From Candidatus Thiocaldithrix dubininis (GTDB lineage Bacteria > Pseudomonadota > Gammaproteobacteria > Thiotrichales > Thiotrichaceae), in assembly GCA_029972135.1 (NCBI GenBank), contig CP124755.1:1240001-1304000 (forward strand): a stretch of DNA of 64,000 nt, read 5' to 3'. The stretch's first letter is position 1. Each line of letters begins with the position of its first letter. The position numbers and the translations under genes are program-made. Of this stretch, positions 42,274 through 51,436 are shown piece by piece. The notes beneath the pieces are model-generated. The model saw only the letters and a program-made list of their open reading frames with translations. It made no database searches and had not been told where the DNA came from.

Positions 42274-43028
42274 TGGCTAAATCAATCATTTGCGGCATTC
42301 ACGCCGTGGAAAGTGCGATTCGCAATGATGCGGATAATTTAGGGCAAATTTGGTTGGATAAGCGCAGCCGCAATGACCGCTTAAAAAAGCTCATGCAACT
42401 GTTGGATGAGTATGGCCTAAAAGCGATTGCGCTGGATACGGAGAAATTGGATAAGGTTGCCAATAATACGCGGCATCAAGGTGTGGTGGCGGAGTATTTC
42501 AAGGAAAAGTCTTATACCGAGAATGACTTATACGATTTGCTGGATACCTTGGAAGAACCGCCGTTTTTGCTAATTTTAGACGGTGTGACCGACCCGCATA
42601 ATTTGGGGGCATGTTTACGTACAGCCGAAGGCGCAGGCGTACATGCGGTAATTGCCCCAAAAGATAATGCCGCCAGCATTACGCCGACCGTGCGCAAAGT
42701 GGCTTCCGGTGCAGCGGAAATTGTACCGTTTATTCCAGTGACTAATCTGGCGCGTACGTTAGACACGCTGAAAGAACGCGGTATTTGGTTAACCGGCACA
42801 AGCGATAAAGCGAAATTGTCGCTGTATCAAGCCGATTTCAAAGGTGCGATTGGCATTGTCATGGGCGCGGAAGGCGCAGGCATTCGTCGTCTTACCGAAG
42901 AACGCTGTGATTATCTCATTTCCATTCCTATGTGTGGGCAGGTGTCTAGCTTAAACGTGTCTGTGGCTAGTGGTGTTTGTTTATACGAAGCGTTGCGGCA
43001 GCGTAGCAGCCCCGCTAAAGGCAAATAG
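42273..43028 (+). CDS. rlmB: 23S rRNA (guanosine-2'-O-)-methyltransferase RlmB
   Basis: A 251-residue SPOUT methyltransferase that methylates the ribose of G2251 in 23S rRNA. The N-terminal substrate-binding domain starts SIICGIHAVESAIR. The trefoil-knot SAM motifs are LILDGVTDPHNLGACLRTAEGAG, IVMGAEGAGIRRLTEERCD and IPMCGQVSSLNVSVASGVCLYE. Length and order are typical. It overlaps rnr by one base (TAATG), the usual gammaproteobacterial pairing. Confidence 0.96.
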   Translation: MAKSIICGIHAVESAIRNDADNLGQIWLDKRSRNDRLKKLMQLLDEYGLKAIALDTEKLDKVANNTRHQGVVAEYFKEKSYTENDLYDLLDTLEEPPFLLILDGVTDPHNLGACLRTAEGAGVHAVIAPKDNAASITPTVRKVASGAAEIVPFIPVTNLARTLDTLKERGIWLTGTSDKAKLSLYQADFKGAIGIVMGAEGAGIRRLTEERCDYLISIPMCGQVSSLNVSVASGVCLYEALRQRSSPAKGK

Positions 43029-43030
43029 CT

Positions 43031-43047
43031 AGGGGCATTGCGCCCCT
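43031..43047. terminator. Hairpin between convergent rlmB and zinc-ribbon gene
   Basis: AGGGGC, loop ATTGC, GCCCCT. Short but GC-rich and between two convergent genes; the T-tract is weak. Confidence 0.5.
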
Positions 43048-43679
43048 TAAATCTCTTGCAGCCAGCGTAAGGCAATATCTTTATGCAGCCACCAACCGAT
43101 ATAAATACCCACCGCTATCGCCGCGATGAAATACCACCAGCCAAATGCTTGCCAATAGCCAAACAGCAGCCAAACCAGCAACTTGGCTAAATTAGTGAAT
43201 GAGAAATAGCTACTAATATCGTGTAAGCCCGCTAATTGCGTAGCCTGTGTTAGAAAATCGGTTTCCAACCCAAACCACGGCATCAAGTGTGTGCCGATAT
43301 ACGCTGTTAAGGCTAATACGCCAACACTGGCTAATAAGGCGCTGTGTAGACTGGCTAACCAACCTCTTAAAAAAGCAAAGATAATAAAACCAATGCCAAT
43401 ACTTAAGGGTGCGGTTAGCATTAAAACATCCGCAAAACTTTTAGCTTCTCCAAAGCCATTACTGGGGGTAGCAATCCCCAGCTTATTGGCAATGATTTGT
43501 ATCCAACCTGTACCTAATAACACGGGTATTGCTAAAAAATAGCCGAGCCATTTTCGATATTGATCGGCTTGCGCTATATCTTTTTCTAAAGCACTACTGA
43601 TTGGGCAACCACAATGAATACATTGCTTCGCTTTGGAGCTAATTTTACGCTGACAATCGGGGCAAGCTATTAACGCCAT
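43047..43679 (-). CDS. Zinc-ribbon membrane protein, unknown
   Basis: 210 residues from the ATG at 43679, which has GTGGAAG 7 bases upstream. The N-terminal zinc ribbon ALIACPDCQRK...KQCIHCGCP carries two CxxC pairs. Four or so membrane segments follow (WLGYFLAIPVLLGTGW, LTAPLSIGIGFIIFAFL, LLASVGVLALTAYIG, WWYFIAAIAVGIYIGWWL). This is the common layout of zinc-ribbon membrane proteins with no known role. The soluble zinc domain should face the cytoplasm. It is convergent with rlmB. Confidence 0.65.
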   Translation of the reverse strand: MALIACPDCQRKISSKAKQCIHCGCPISSALEKDIAQADQYRKWLGYFLAIPVLLGTGWIQIIANKLGIATPSNGFGEAKSFADVLMLTAPLSIGIGFIIFAFLRGWLASLHSALLASVGVLALTAYIGTHLMPWFGLETDFLTQATQLAGLHDISSYFSFTNLAKLLVWLLFGYWQAFGWWYFIAAIAVGIYIGWWLHKDIALRWLQEI

Positions 43680-44047
43680 GTTTAAACTTCCACTCGCAAG
43701 GATAGTAAGGCTAAGCATAAACGAGGTTTTGATTTAACACGAGATTATATGATCAGCTATAACATACAAAAAAGTGATTTAGTTCAAAAAACATATTATC
43801 TATAAAAGGGTAGGGCAGGCGATTAATGTTCTCCTTCGCTTATTCGACTGCAATTCAGATAGATTATGGTGACTCATGACTAATGGACAGGCACGTTATG
43901 ACTGTCAGCATGAACTAGGGCGTTATGGTACTGAATTTAAGCTAATGTGTATGCCTATAACTAGATTCTTATACACAATCAGTTAACTGCTATGCTAAAA
44001 TCAGATTATTATGAACAATTTAAATTTTATAAAGGAGCGGGCTAAAA
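43680..44047. other. 368-base gap upstream of the EVE-like gene
   Basis: No gene, hairpin or repeat that I can support. The composition becomes steadily more AT-rich toward the EVE-like gene, which may mark an insertion boundary. AGGAG precedes the next ATG by about 10 bases. Confidence 0.5.
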
Positions 44048-44608
44048 ATGAATATATTCATGATGCATGTTGGATCTCCTGGCAATATTGATATTAAATA
44101 TACTGTAACTCGTAAAAGATCTATAAAAGAAATGGTTGAAAAAATACCATTATCCGCTCCTGAGCGAGCTTATTTTGAAAATGACAAAGAACTGAACTCG
44201 GCATTTCCTAACGGAGAATTTAATTGTTGGGGAGTTCCGAGTAGAGCTGAACCAATTTTTAGAAAAACTAATGTTGGAGATTTAGTTTTGATGATTCCAG
44301 AAATAGGTTCTTCTGAAGATTCTGGTATACAACAAATTGGAATTGTGAAAGCAAAGTATAATGAAAAAGCTATAGATGCTTCAAAAGTTTTATGGCCTGA
44401 TACACCGGAGGCAAGACTATATCCCTTTTTATTTTTTTTTGAAACAGAGGTTGTCTATAGATCATGGTATGACTTTCTAAATGATTTAGATATTGAAAGC
44501 AATTGGAATCCTAGGGGATGGTACAGAAAAATGGCAGATAAGCGTTTTTCTGCTTGGAAAGGAGCGCAAGGCTATTTAGACTTTCTACGGCAAGAAGGTG
44601 GTCGTTAA
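44048..44608 (+). CDS. EVE/PUA-like domain protein (candidate modified-base reader)
   Basis: A 186-residue protein, clearly more AT-rich than its neighbours. It contains a pattern typical of EVE and PUA-like domains: NCWGVPSRAEPIFRKTNVGDLVLMIPE at about 59-85, GIQQIGIVKAK at 93-103, LWPD at 115-118 and YPFLFFFETEVV at 125-136. Conserved tryptophans near 61, 116 and 140 could form the base-holding pocket. The C-terminus (WNPRGWYRKMADKRFSAW) may be an extra cap. EVE-like domains in defence proteins read modified bases in DNA or RNA, often fused to McrB- or nuclease-type partners; here it stands alone, 81 bases before prfB. The assignment rests on pattern only. Confidence 0.55.
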   Translation: MNIFMMHVGSPGNIDIKYTVTRKRSIKEMVEKIPLSAPERAYFENDKELNSAFPNGEFNCWGVPSRAEPIFRKTNVGDLVLMIPEIGSSEDSGIQQIGIVKAKYNEKAIDASKVLWPDTPEARLYPFLFFFETEVVYRSWYDFLNDLDIESNWNPRGWYRKMADKRFSAWKGAQGYLDFLRQEGGR

Positions 44609-44689
44609 ACTTAACTAATAAAATCAGCTAGGCTCTTGTCGGTAGGGTTGTTATGATTGTCAGCTTTTCTTTTGTGTTGGCAGTCAGTT

Positions 44690-45785
44690 ATGGAACTCAA
44701 CTCAACCTATGCTCAAATTAAAGACCTCCAAGCGCGCGTGACCGCGCTGAGGGGGTATCTTTGACTATGAAACCAAACAAGAACGCTTAGAAGAAGTTTC
44801 CCGCGAATTAGAAGACCCCAAGATTTGGGATAATCCGCAAAAAGCCCAAACCTTGGGTAAAGAACGCTCTACCTTAGAAGCCATTGTCGGCGGCATTGAT
44901 CGCATTAGTCGCGGCTTAGCCGATGCTAATGAATTGTTAGAACTGGCGGAAATGGAAGACGACCAAGCCAGTGCGGACGCAATTATTGCCGATGTGCAAG
45001 GTTTGGAAGCGCAGATTGCCCAGCTTGAATTCGAGCGTATGTTCTCGGGTGAAATGGATCGCAATAATGCGTTCTTGGATATTCAATCCGGTGCAGGCGG
45101 GACGGAAGCGCAAGACTGGGCAGAAATGATTCTGCGCATGTATTTGCGTTGGGGTGAAGCCAAAGGCTTTAAAGTTGAATTAATCGAGGCTTCGCCCGGC
45201 GATGTGGCGGGGATTAAAAGTGCCACGGTCAGTTTTGAAGGCCCTTATGCATTTGGTTGGTTGCGTACCGAAACCGGCGTTCATCGCTTAGTGCGTAAAT
45301 CGCCGTTTAGTTCGGCGGGCGCACGTCATACTTCATTTGCGGGTGTGTTTGTTTCGCCTGAAGTTGACGATAATATTGAAATTGATATTAACCCTGCTGA
45401 TCTGCGTATTGATGTGTATCGCGCATCGGGGGCGGGCGGTCAGCACGTTAACCGCACGGAATCAGCGGTACGGATTACCCATCTGCCCACCAATACCGTG
45501 GTGCAATGCCAAAGCGGGCGATCACAACATCAAAATAAAGACACCGCTATGAAGCAATTACGCGCCAAACTGTATGAACTGGAAATGTTTAAGCGTAATG
45601 CGGAAAAGCAAGCCCTTGAAGACAGCAAATCCGATGTGGGGTGGGGCAGCCAAATTCGTTCCTATGTCTTAGACCAATCGCGTATCAAAGACTTACGCAC
45701 CGGTGTGGAAATTTCCAATACACAATCGGTGTTGGATGGTGCGTTAGACAAATTTATTGAAGCAAGTTTAAAAAGCGGGTTGTAA
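44690..45785 (+). CDS. prfB: Peptide chain release factor 2, programmed +1 frameshift
   Basis: Release factor for UAA and UGA stops, 364 residues after frameshifting. The ATG at 44690 reads 24 codons to CTT TGA at 44759-44764. The site has the internal Shine-Dalgarno AGGGGG at 44750-44755 just upstream and a C after the TGA, exactly the autoregulatory RF2 signal. After slipping one base, translation continues with GACTATGAA and ends at 45785. The UGA-reading tripeptide SPF is in VRKSPFSS and the catalytic GGQ is in [10 protein letters not shown]. Gene symbol and length fit. lysS follows after 3 bases, the usual order. Confidence 0.97.
44750..44766 (+). promoter_or_regulatory. prfB programmed frameshift site
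   Basis: AGGGGG, then TAT, then CTTTGAC. The Shine-Dalgarno-like hexamer pauses ribosomes on the in-frame UGA (44762-44764), and low RF2 lets them slip +1. Confidence 0.97.
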
Positions 45786-45788
45786 ACC

Positions 45789-47300
45789 ATGAGTGAAGTA
45801 GAGCAACAACACGAGCAGCACGACGATAACAAATTGATTACCCAACGCCGCGAAAAGTTAGCTAAGTTACGCGAACAAGGCGTGGCGTTTCCGAATGATG
45901 TGGCGCGGGAACACAAAGCTGCCGATTTACACGCGCAATACGACCAATACGATAAACCGTGGTTTGAAGAAAATCCGATTGAAGTGACGGTTGCAGGGCG
46001 CATGATGCTACAACGCCTCATGGGTAAAGCCAGTTTTGCGACGATTGCCGATGTATCGGGGCAAATTCAATTATTTGCACAAAAAAACGTGTTGGGCGAT
46101 GAAGTGTTTGATGCGTATAAACATTGGGATTTAGGCGATATTATTTGGGCAAAAGGCAAGCTGTTTAAAACCCAAACCAATGAATTATCGGTGAAAGTGC
46201 AGGAGATTAAATTACTGACCAAATCGCTGCGCCCCTTGCCGGATAAATTCCACGGCGTAAGCGACCAAGAATTGCGCTATCGCCAACGCTACCTTGATTT
46301 AATTGTTAATCAAGAATCGCGGGCGGCGTTTACCATGCGTTCAAAAATCGTCAGTTATATTCGTCAGTTCTTTACACAGCGCGATTTTCTCGAAGTCGAA
46401 ACGCCAATGCTGCAAGTGATTCCGGGTGGTGCGACGGCGCGTCCGTTTGTGACGCATCATAACGCGCTGGATTTGCCGATGTATCTGCGCATCGCGCCGG
46501 AGTTATACCTAAAACGCTTAGTGGTGGGTGGTTTTGAACGCGTGTTTGAAATCAACCGTAACTTCCGTAATGAAGGCTTATCCACGCGCCACAACCCCGA
46601 ATTCACCATGATTGAATTCTACCAAGCTTATGCCACTTATCACGATTTGATGGATTTAACCGAAAGCTTGTTACGTGGCATTGCGCAGGATGTGGTGGGT
46701 AATACCACGATTACTTATCAAGGGGAAAGCTTCGACTTTAGCCAACCGTTTGCGCGTATGAGTGTACGTGATTCGATTCTGCACTTTAATCCGAACCTTA
46801 GCGGCGAACAATTGGATACTTTAGACGGGGCAAGAGCCGTTGCACAAAGCTTAAAAATCCCGCTGAAAGACAGCTATGGCTTAGGCAAAGTACAAATCGA
46901 AATCTTCGAGAAAACCGTCGAACACCGCTTAATGCAGCCGACCTTTATTACGGAATACCCAGCGGAAGTGTCGCCCTTAGCGCGGCGTAATGATAGCAAT
47001 CCTTTCATTACCGACCGCTTTGAATTCTTCGTCGGCGGGCGTGAAATTGGCAATGGCTTCTCCGAGTTAAACGACGCGGAAGACCAAGCCGACCGCTTTA
47101 TGCAGCAAGTTGCGGAAAAAGACGCAGGTGACGACGAAGCCATGCACTACGATGCGGATTATATTCGTGCGCTGGAATACGGCATGCCACCCACCGCCGG
47201 TGAAGGTATTGGTATCGACCGCTTGGTCATGCTATTTACCGACGCGCCTTCCATACGGGATGTCATACTCTTTCCCCACATGCGCCCGGAAGCTGAGTAA
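45789..47300 (+). CDS. lysS: Lysyl-tRNA synthetase (class II)
   Basis: A 503-residue class II synthetase. The N-terminal OB-fold anticodon-binding domain (about 60-180, [19 protein letters not shown]) precedes the catalytic core. Class II motifs are visible: motif 2 is [24 protein letters not shown] and motif 3 is [15 protein letters not shown]. It lies 3 bases after prfB; the prfB-lysS pair is widespread in gammaproteobacteria. A hairpin terminator follows and then the AT-rich AIPR gene. Confidence 0.97.
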   Translation: MSEVEQQHEQHDDNKLITQRREKLAKLREQGVAFPNDVAREHKAADLHAQYDQYDKPWFEENPIEVTVAGRMMLQRLMGKASFATIADVSGQIQLFAQKNVLGDEVFDAYKHWDLGDIIWAKGKLFKTQTNELSVKVQEIKLLTKSLRPLPDKFHGVSDQELRYRQRYLDLIVNQESRAAFTMRSKIVSYIRQFFTQRDFLEVETPMLQVIPGGATARPFVTHHNALDLPMYLRIAPELYLKRLVVGGFERVFEINRNFRNEGLSTRHNPEFTMIEFYQAYATYHDLMDLTESLLRGIAQDVVGNTTITYQGESFDFSQPFARMSVRDSILHFNPNLSGEQLDTLDGARAVAQSLKIPLKDSYGLGKVQIEIFEKTVEHRLMQPTFITEYPAEVSPLARRNDSNPFITDRFEFFVGGREIGNGFSELNDAEDQADRFMQQVAEKDAGDDEAMHYDADYIRALEYGMPPTAGEGIGIDRLVMLFTDAPSIRDVILFPHMRPEAE

Positions 47301-47310
47301 ATCAAGCCAG

Positions 47311-47342
47311 AAAAGAGTCCAGCTTAGTCTGGATTCTTTTAA
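47311..47342 (+). terminator. Intrinsic terminator after lysS
   Basis: AAAAGAGTCCAG at 47311-47322 and CTGGATTCTTTT at 47329-47340 pair over 12 bp with one G-T wobble and a 6-base loop. The right arm ends in a T-tract. Confidence 0.85.
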
Positions 47343-47461
47343 GGTATTTTAATTTTTTACCTATAGAGTAATTAAATTATATACTGGTTTATAATATATT
47401 CTATATTTATTGATCATATATTTTACTTCTGATTATTTTTTTAATATGTTTTGGGTGTTCT

Positions 47462-49177
47462 ATGGATAAAATTACCAAATCTATCTTAAATTCTTTTGTT
47501 GATCAATTTGATTTGGGGAAATATCCAGAAGATAAGCAATTTGAAAATTTTGTAAATTACTGTATTACTACGAAGTTATATCGTAATAGTTTTGAGTTAG
47601 ATGATGTACATACTGGTTCTGGCGGAGATGCTGGAATTGATGGATTATTTTTTATCGTTAACGGTAAGTTAATTATAGATGAAGATGAACTAAAAGATGT
47701 TGTTGACTCAGTTAACTACTTGGATGCAGACATAATTTTTATACAGTCAAAAACTAGTAATTCTTTTGATGGAAGTCAGATTGGCAGTTTTATTAATGGT
47801 GTAAAAGATTTTTTGGATGACAAATCTGAATTAGTTCATAATGAGAAAATCAAAAAATTAAAAAATATATGGGATTCAGTTATATCAATGTCTTCTCTTA
47901 TGATTAATCGTCGACCTAATTGTAAATTATATTATGTTTGTACTGGTAAATGGTTAGAAGATAAAAATCTTAATGCAATAAGAAAAAGAGGTCAGAAGGA
48001 TTTAGATAACTTAAATTTATTCGATTCAATTGCTATAGAATTATTGGGAGCGGTTGATATTCAAAAGCTATATAATGAAACTAAAAATAAATTATCGACA
48101 ACTATCAATTTTCAAAATAGAGTGACTTTACCTGATATAGAAGGAATTTCGGAAGCTTATTTGGGGGTTTTACCATATAATGATTATATGAAATTAATAA
48201 AAGATGAAAAAAACGACGTAATACATAATATTTTTGATGATAATGTTAGAGATTTTCAAGGTGATAATCCAGTAAATCAAAAAATCAAAAAAACTTTAGA
48301 AGAAGGTAGTTATAATTTATTTTGTGTTTTAAATAATGGTATAACCATTGTTGCATCAGACCTAACACCAGCAGGCAATAGATTTACAATTAGAGATTAT
48401 CAAGTTGTTAATGGATGTCAAACTAGTAATGTTTTATTTAATTGTAGAAATTTAAAGGGTATTGAAAACGTATTTGTTCCTATCAAAATAATAGTAACAG
48501 ACAGTGACGAGGTTAAAACAAGAATTACATTGGCTAATAATAGCCAAACAGAGGTCAAAACAGAACAGCTTGAGGCATTAAATTCATTTCAAAGAGGGCT
48601 GGAAAATTATTATAATGCTGAGAAAATGGGAATTACTTTGCATTATGAACGTAGATCCCAGCAATATAATGCAACTGGAATAAAAAAGAGCCAAATTATA
48701 TCTATTCCAATTCAAATTAAATGTTTTGCTTCAGTCTTTCTTAATTCACCACATTTGGTATCAGGATATTATGGTAGTATAGTTAAAAGATTTAATGGAA
48801 AATTTTTTGAAGTTGATCATAAATATTTACCATACTATGTAAGTGCATTGACTTATTATAAAATTGAGCAATATTTTAGAAGTTTAGATATAGAAAGTGA
48901 TTATAAAAAGCTGAGATTTCATATAATGTTTTTAGTTAGACTTTTAACAATGGGTGAGCATTTAGATCCATTAAATAGTGCTAAGATAGAAAAAAAATGT
49001 GAAACTTTTAAGAATATACTGCTAGACGAGAATAAGTCATTATCTACATTTAAAAAAGCAATTGATATTATTAATTCTTCTGGAATTGATAAAAATAAGA
49101 AACAATACAAAGCCGAAAGTGATACCGATTTGCTGATTACTGCTTATAGAAGAGATATTGCAAAAGCTAATAATTAA
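47462..49177 (+). CDS. AIPR-family (abortive infection / phage resistance-like) protein
   Basis: A 571-residue protein, strongly AT-rich compared with lysS and the genes after it. The AIPR hallmark is in the middle: LNNGITIVA at about 289-297 and DYQVVNGCQTSNVLF at about 310-324, with the IKIIVTDSDE and ITLANNSQTEVK segments following. The N-terminal third carries GGDAGIDGLFF (54-64) and, about 35 residues on, FIQSK (93-97). That gives the D...(Q)xK core of PD-(D/E)xK nucleases. AIPR proteins are linked to phage exclusion, but mechanisms are poorly known. No partner gene is next to it in the same direction. Confidence 0.85.
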   Translation: MDKITKSILNSFVDQFDLGKYPEDKQFENFVNYCITTKLYRNSFELDDVHTGSGGDAGIDGLFFIVNGKLIIDEDELKDVVDSVNYLDADIIFIQSKTSNSFDGSQIGSFINGVKDFLDDKSELVHNEKIKKLKNIWDSVISMSSLMINRRPNCKLYYVCTGKWLEDKNLNAIRKRGQKDLDNLNLFDSIAIELLGAVDIQKLYNETKNKLSTTINFQNRVTLPDIEGISEAYLGVLPYNDYMKLIKDEKNDVIHNIFDDNVRDFQGDNPVNQKIKKTLEEGSYNLFCVLNNGITIVASDLTPAGNRFTIRDYQVVNGCQTSNVLFNCRNLKGIENVFVPIKIIVTDSDEVKTRITLANNSQTEVKTEQLEALNSFQRGLENYYNAEKMGITLHYERRSQQYNATGIKKSQIISIPIQIKCFASVFLNSPHLVSGYYGSIVKRFNGKFFEVDHKYLPYYVSALTYYKIEQYFRSLDIESDYKKLRFHIMFLVRLLTMGEHLDPLNSAKIEKKCETFKNILLDENKSLSTFKKAIDIINSSGIDKNKKQYKAESDTDLLITAYRRDIAKANN

Positions 49178-49237
49178 GAATGTCTATATGTTAGTATAAA
49201 ATACTATGTGATTTTATACTAATTTTCTTAATAGAGA

Positions 49238-50470
49238 TTATTTGATGTTCAAGCTTTTTATACTCTGCCAATAATCATGTGCCATATTTTCCGCTCGTTC
49301 TCTAATACTAGGTTCTATGCCTATTAACGGTTTAAGTTTGTAAGTGCGTTCAATGATTTCGTCGCGTACTGGCATATAAAACATGGGGAGCATGTCATAA
49401 ATCGGGGCTAAGCCCTGTAGAGCTAAATCTTCAAAGTAAAACGCTAAGTTGCCAAAGTGCATATCCGTATTAGCAATATAATGCCCAAACGCATACACCA
49501 AGTGGATGTGTTGCCGTGTGGTTTCATCAATTAAACCTTGTTTGCATAAAGCGTCGGCTGCTTCATGCCAATGGGTTGCTCCGCCAATAAATTCAGCATC
49601 GACTTCTTTTAAACTAACTATACCTCGCCGTCCGTGCTCGCCCATGCGATCAAAACGCTGTACCTCCAAATAAAGACGTTCGCCTTCAATCAAGCGGCTT
49701 TGTGCAGCGGGAATGCTATGCGCTTGTAAACAACGTAACGCTAAGTGCTCTGCTTTTAATAAATCCCGATAGCGTTGCGCGGCAGGTGAGTTTAAAGCAA
49801 AAGGCGGACTGTATTTAACAATAGCGTGATAGCACTGGTTGTCGTGTTGCACATACGCGAGAAATTTAGGCTGTTCGCCCGCCACAGATGAACACGCAAA
49901 GCCGTGTTGCAACATTTGCGCCGCTAATTGATCGTAAGCATCGCTCGTCATAGGGGTTAAGGCTTGATACGCGTCTAAGTAGCGTTGCGCGGCTACTTTG
50001 CCCAGCATTAGATTACCGGGTAATTGTTCACCCGCTTGCAAGAAATAATGCGATGCTTCTTGATGTGTCCAACGCGCCGGATTTTTATTAATACCTAAGC
50101 GTTGGCTTAAATGCTCGCCATGCCAGCGTCCTAGAAAACCCGCTGGTATAGCACTTTGCAAATACCACGGAATATCATCAAAGCTTTGATAGTAGTTATC
50201 TTTTATAACCAACATACGTTTGTTGGGTTGGCAATACACGCTGGCAATCGTTTCGGGTTGCCCTTGTGAATTGATGGCGTATAAAGAGTGCGCCTCGCGT
50301 GTGCTCAGCCACGCAAACATCGTGTTACGTCCTGCGCCTAGTTTTAAAACGGGTAGATGCTGTAAAGCACGGCTTACGGTCGCCTGCGATAGCCCGGTAC
50401 GCCGCGCTAATTCAGAAGCACTCAAATTGTCATACGCTAAGGCTTGTTCAAGCAATAAGTGACTATTCAT
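49238..50470 (-). CDS. HipA-like kinase with fused N-terminal HTH (YjjJ type)
   Basis: A 410-residue protein from the ATG at 50470. The N-terminus is a winged-helix domain (LSASELARRTGLSQATVSRALQHL), which replaces the separate HipB antitoxin. A HipA-type kinase fold follows: AGEQPKFLAYV, HAIVKYSPP (ATP-binding Lys), DMHFGNLAFYFED (catalytic Asp/metal loop) and PIYDMLPMFY. HipA kinases phosphorylate GltX or other targets and cause dormancy; YjjJ is a related fusion whose target is not clear to me. No hipB is adjacent. It is convergent with AIPR, 60 bases apart. Confidence 0.85.
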   Translation of the reverse strand: MNSHLLLEQALAYDNLSASELARRTGLSQATVSRALQHLPVLKLGAGRNTMFAWLSTREAHSLYAINSQGQPETIASVYCQPNKRMLVIKDNYYQSFDDIPWYLQSAIPAGFLGRWHGEHLSQRLGINKNPARWTHQEASHYFLQAGEQLPGNLMLGKVAAQRYLDAYQALTPMTSDAYDQLAAQMLQHGFACSSVAGEQPKFLAYVQHDNQCYHAIVKYSPPFALNSPAAQRYRDLLKAEHLALRCLQAHSIPAAQSRLIEGERLYLEVQRFDRMGEHGRRGIVSLKEVDAEFIGGATHWHEAADALCKQGLIDETTRQHIHLVYAFGHYIANTDMHFGNLAFYFEDLALQGLAPIYDMLPMFYMPVRDEIIERTYKLKPLIGIEPSIRERAENMAHDYWQSIKSLNIK

Positions 50471-50672
50471 AAACACGAGTGTAGCCGTTATGAATAGATT
50501 AATGAATAGAAAAGTGAATGGATTAAAGACATTTAAAACAATATTTTAAAATAAATATAGGCGTGAATTTGCATAGATAACAACGCGATACCGCTTACCA
50601 GTCGTTACGGTTAGATTTGCGAAAGGGACAAAAAATAAGCTGGCTGTTGCAGCCGTTGTTTCATAAACCACA
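50471..50672. other. Gap between hipA-like gene and the LysM terminator
   Basis: No gene seen. The region is AT-rich near the HipA-like start and probably holds its promoter. Confidence 0.4.
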
Positions 50673-50704
50673 AAGCCGTAGGTTCTACTTCAACCCTACG
50701 GCTT
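50673..50704 (-). terminator. Hairpin after the LysM gene
   Basis: AAGCCGTAGG at 50673-50682 pairs with CCTACGGCTT at 50695-50704. On the minus strand it follows the LysM stop, with a weak T-tract. Confidence 0.6.
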
Positions 50705-50717
50705 GCTTGCGTTGTGT

Positions 50718-51236
50718 TTATGCAATCCGAATCATTTGACCGATTTCAATATGATTTGATTCATACGCGCTCATGTGGTTCAAGCGCATTAAATTGCTAA
50801 CAGTAGTGCGATAACGGTTGGCAATCTTGGTTAAAGTATCACCGGGTTGCACTTCAATGACTTTGCTGCGGTTTTGTTTGTGCCAGTTTTTGCCCCAGCG
50901 TTTTTCAAAACGGCTTTGATAATAGTGGCGACCTTCACGGTGTTTAACACGCATGGCAGGTTGTGAGCCTTCCACAATAATTTGCACTTTTTTATCAGAA
51001 CGATGATCGCGGAAATCGTGGTCTTGTTGGTTGACCACTTTTACGCTATCCACGCTCGGCACAACTTGAATCCCGCCGCGTATAAAATCCGGTTGCATAT
51101 CGCGTTGGTTTTCCGCGAACCCGCGATGTTCAGCTTTATAACCTTCGTGTGCTTTGAAATCGTTGGCGAAGCTGGCAGTAGATAAAGTAGCAATAGCGAA
51201 GCTGATAGCCGCAGCAACTAAATGACGTGTTTTCAT
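50718..51236 (-). CDS. Secreted LysM-domain protein
   Basis: 172 residues from the ATG at 51236, which has AGGGGA about 9 bases before it. It has a signal peptide (MKTRHLVAAAISFAIATLSTASFA). The middle is rich in His, Arg, Lys and Gln, with motifs such as KHREGRHYYQSRFEKRWGKNW. The C-terminal LysM domain (about 127-170) contains VQPGDTLTKIANRYRTTVSNLMRLN and IEIGQMIRIA. LysM binds N-acetylglucosamine polymers, so the mature protein probably binds peptidoglycan. No catalytic domain is present. Confidence 0.8.
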   Translation of the reverse strand: MKTRHLVAAAISFAIATLSTASFANDFKAHEGYKAEHRGFAENQRDMQPDFIRGGIQVVPSVDSVKVVNQQDHDFRDHRSDKKVQIIVEGSQPAMRVKHREGRHYYQSRFEKRWGKNWHKQNRSKVIEVQPGDTLTKIANRYRTTVSNLMRLNHMSAYESNHIEIGQMIRIA

Positions 51237-51386
51237 GTTAAAATCCCCTATCTTCAATGGTTTATGTGATGTGGTCTGTGTGTGTTGACCATGAAGCTAG
51301 TATGCCGAATCGCTTTGTAAGATTGGGTAAGGGCTGCGTAAAGTTTTGTAAAGATTGGGTAAACATTAGAATAACAAATATAAAAA

Positions 51387-51406
51387 AAGCCGGATTGCTC
51401 CGGCTT
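51387..51406 (-). terminator. Intrinsic terminator after the thiolase gene
   Basis: On the minus strand AAGCCGGA, loop GCAA, TCCGGCTT, then a run of T. A standard factor-independent terminator for the thiolase. Confidence 0.9.
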
Positions 51407-51436
51407 CTGTTTAACGGCGTTTGCCCATTAATGTGT

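Noticed and set aside
44690-44764. prfB as a pseudogene with an early TGA
   Set aside because: The TGA is the programmed RF2 frameshift stop, with the internal Shine-Dalgarno and CTTTGAC context intact.
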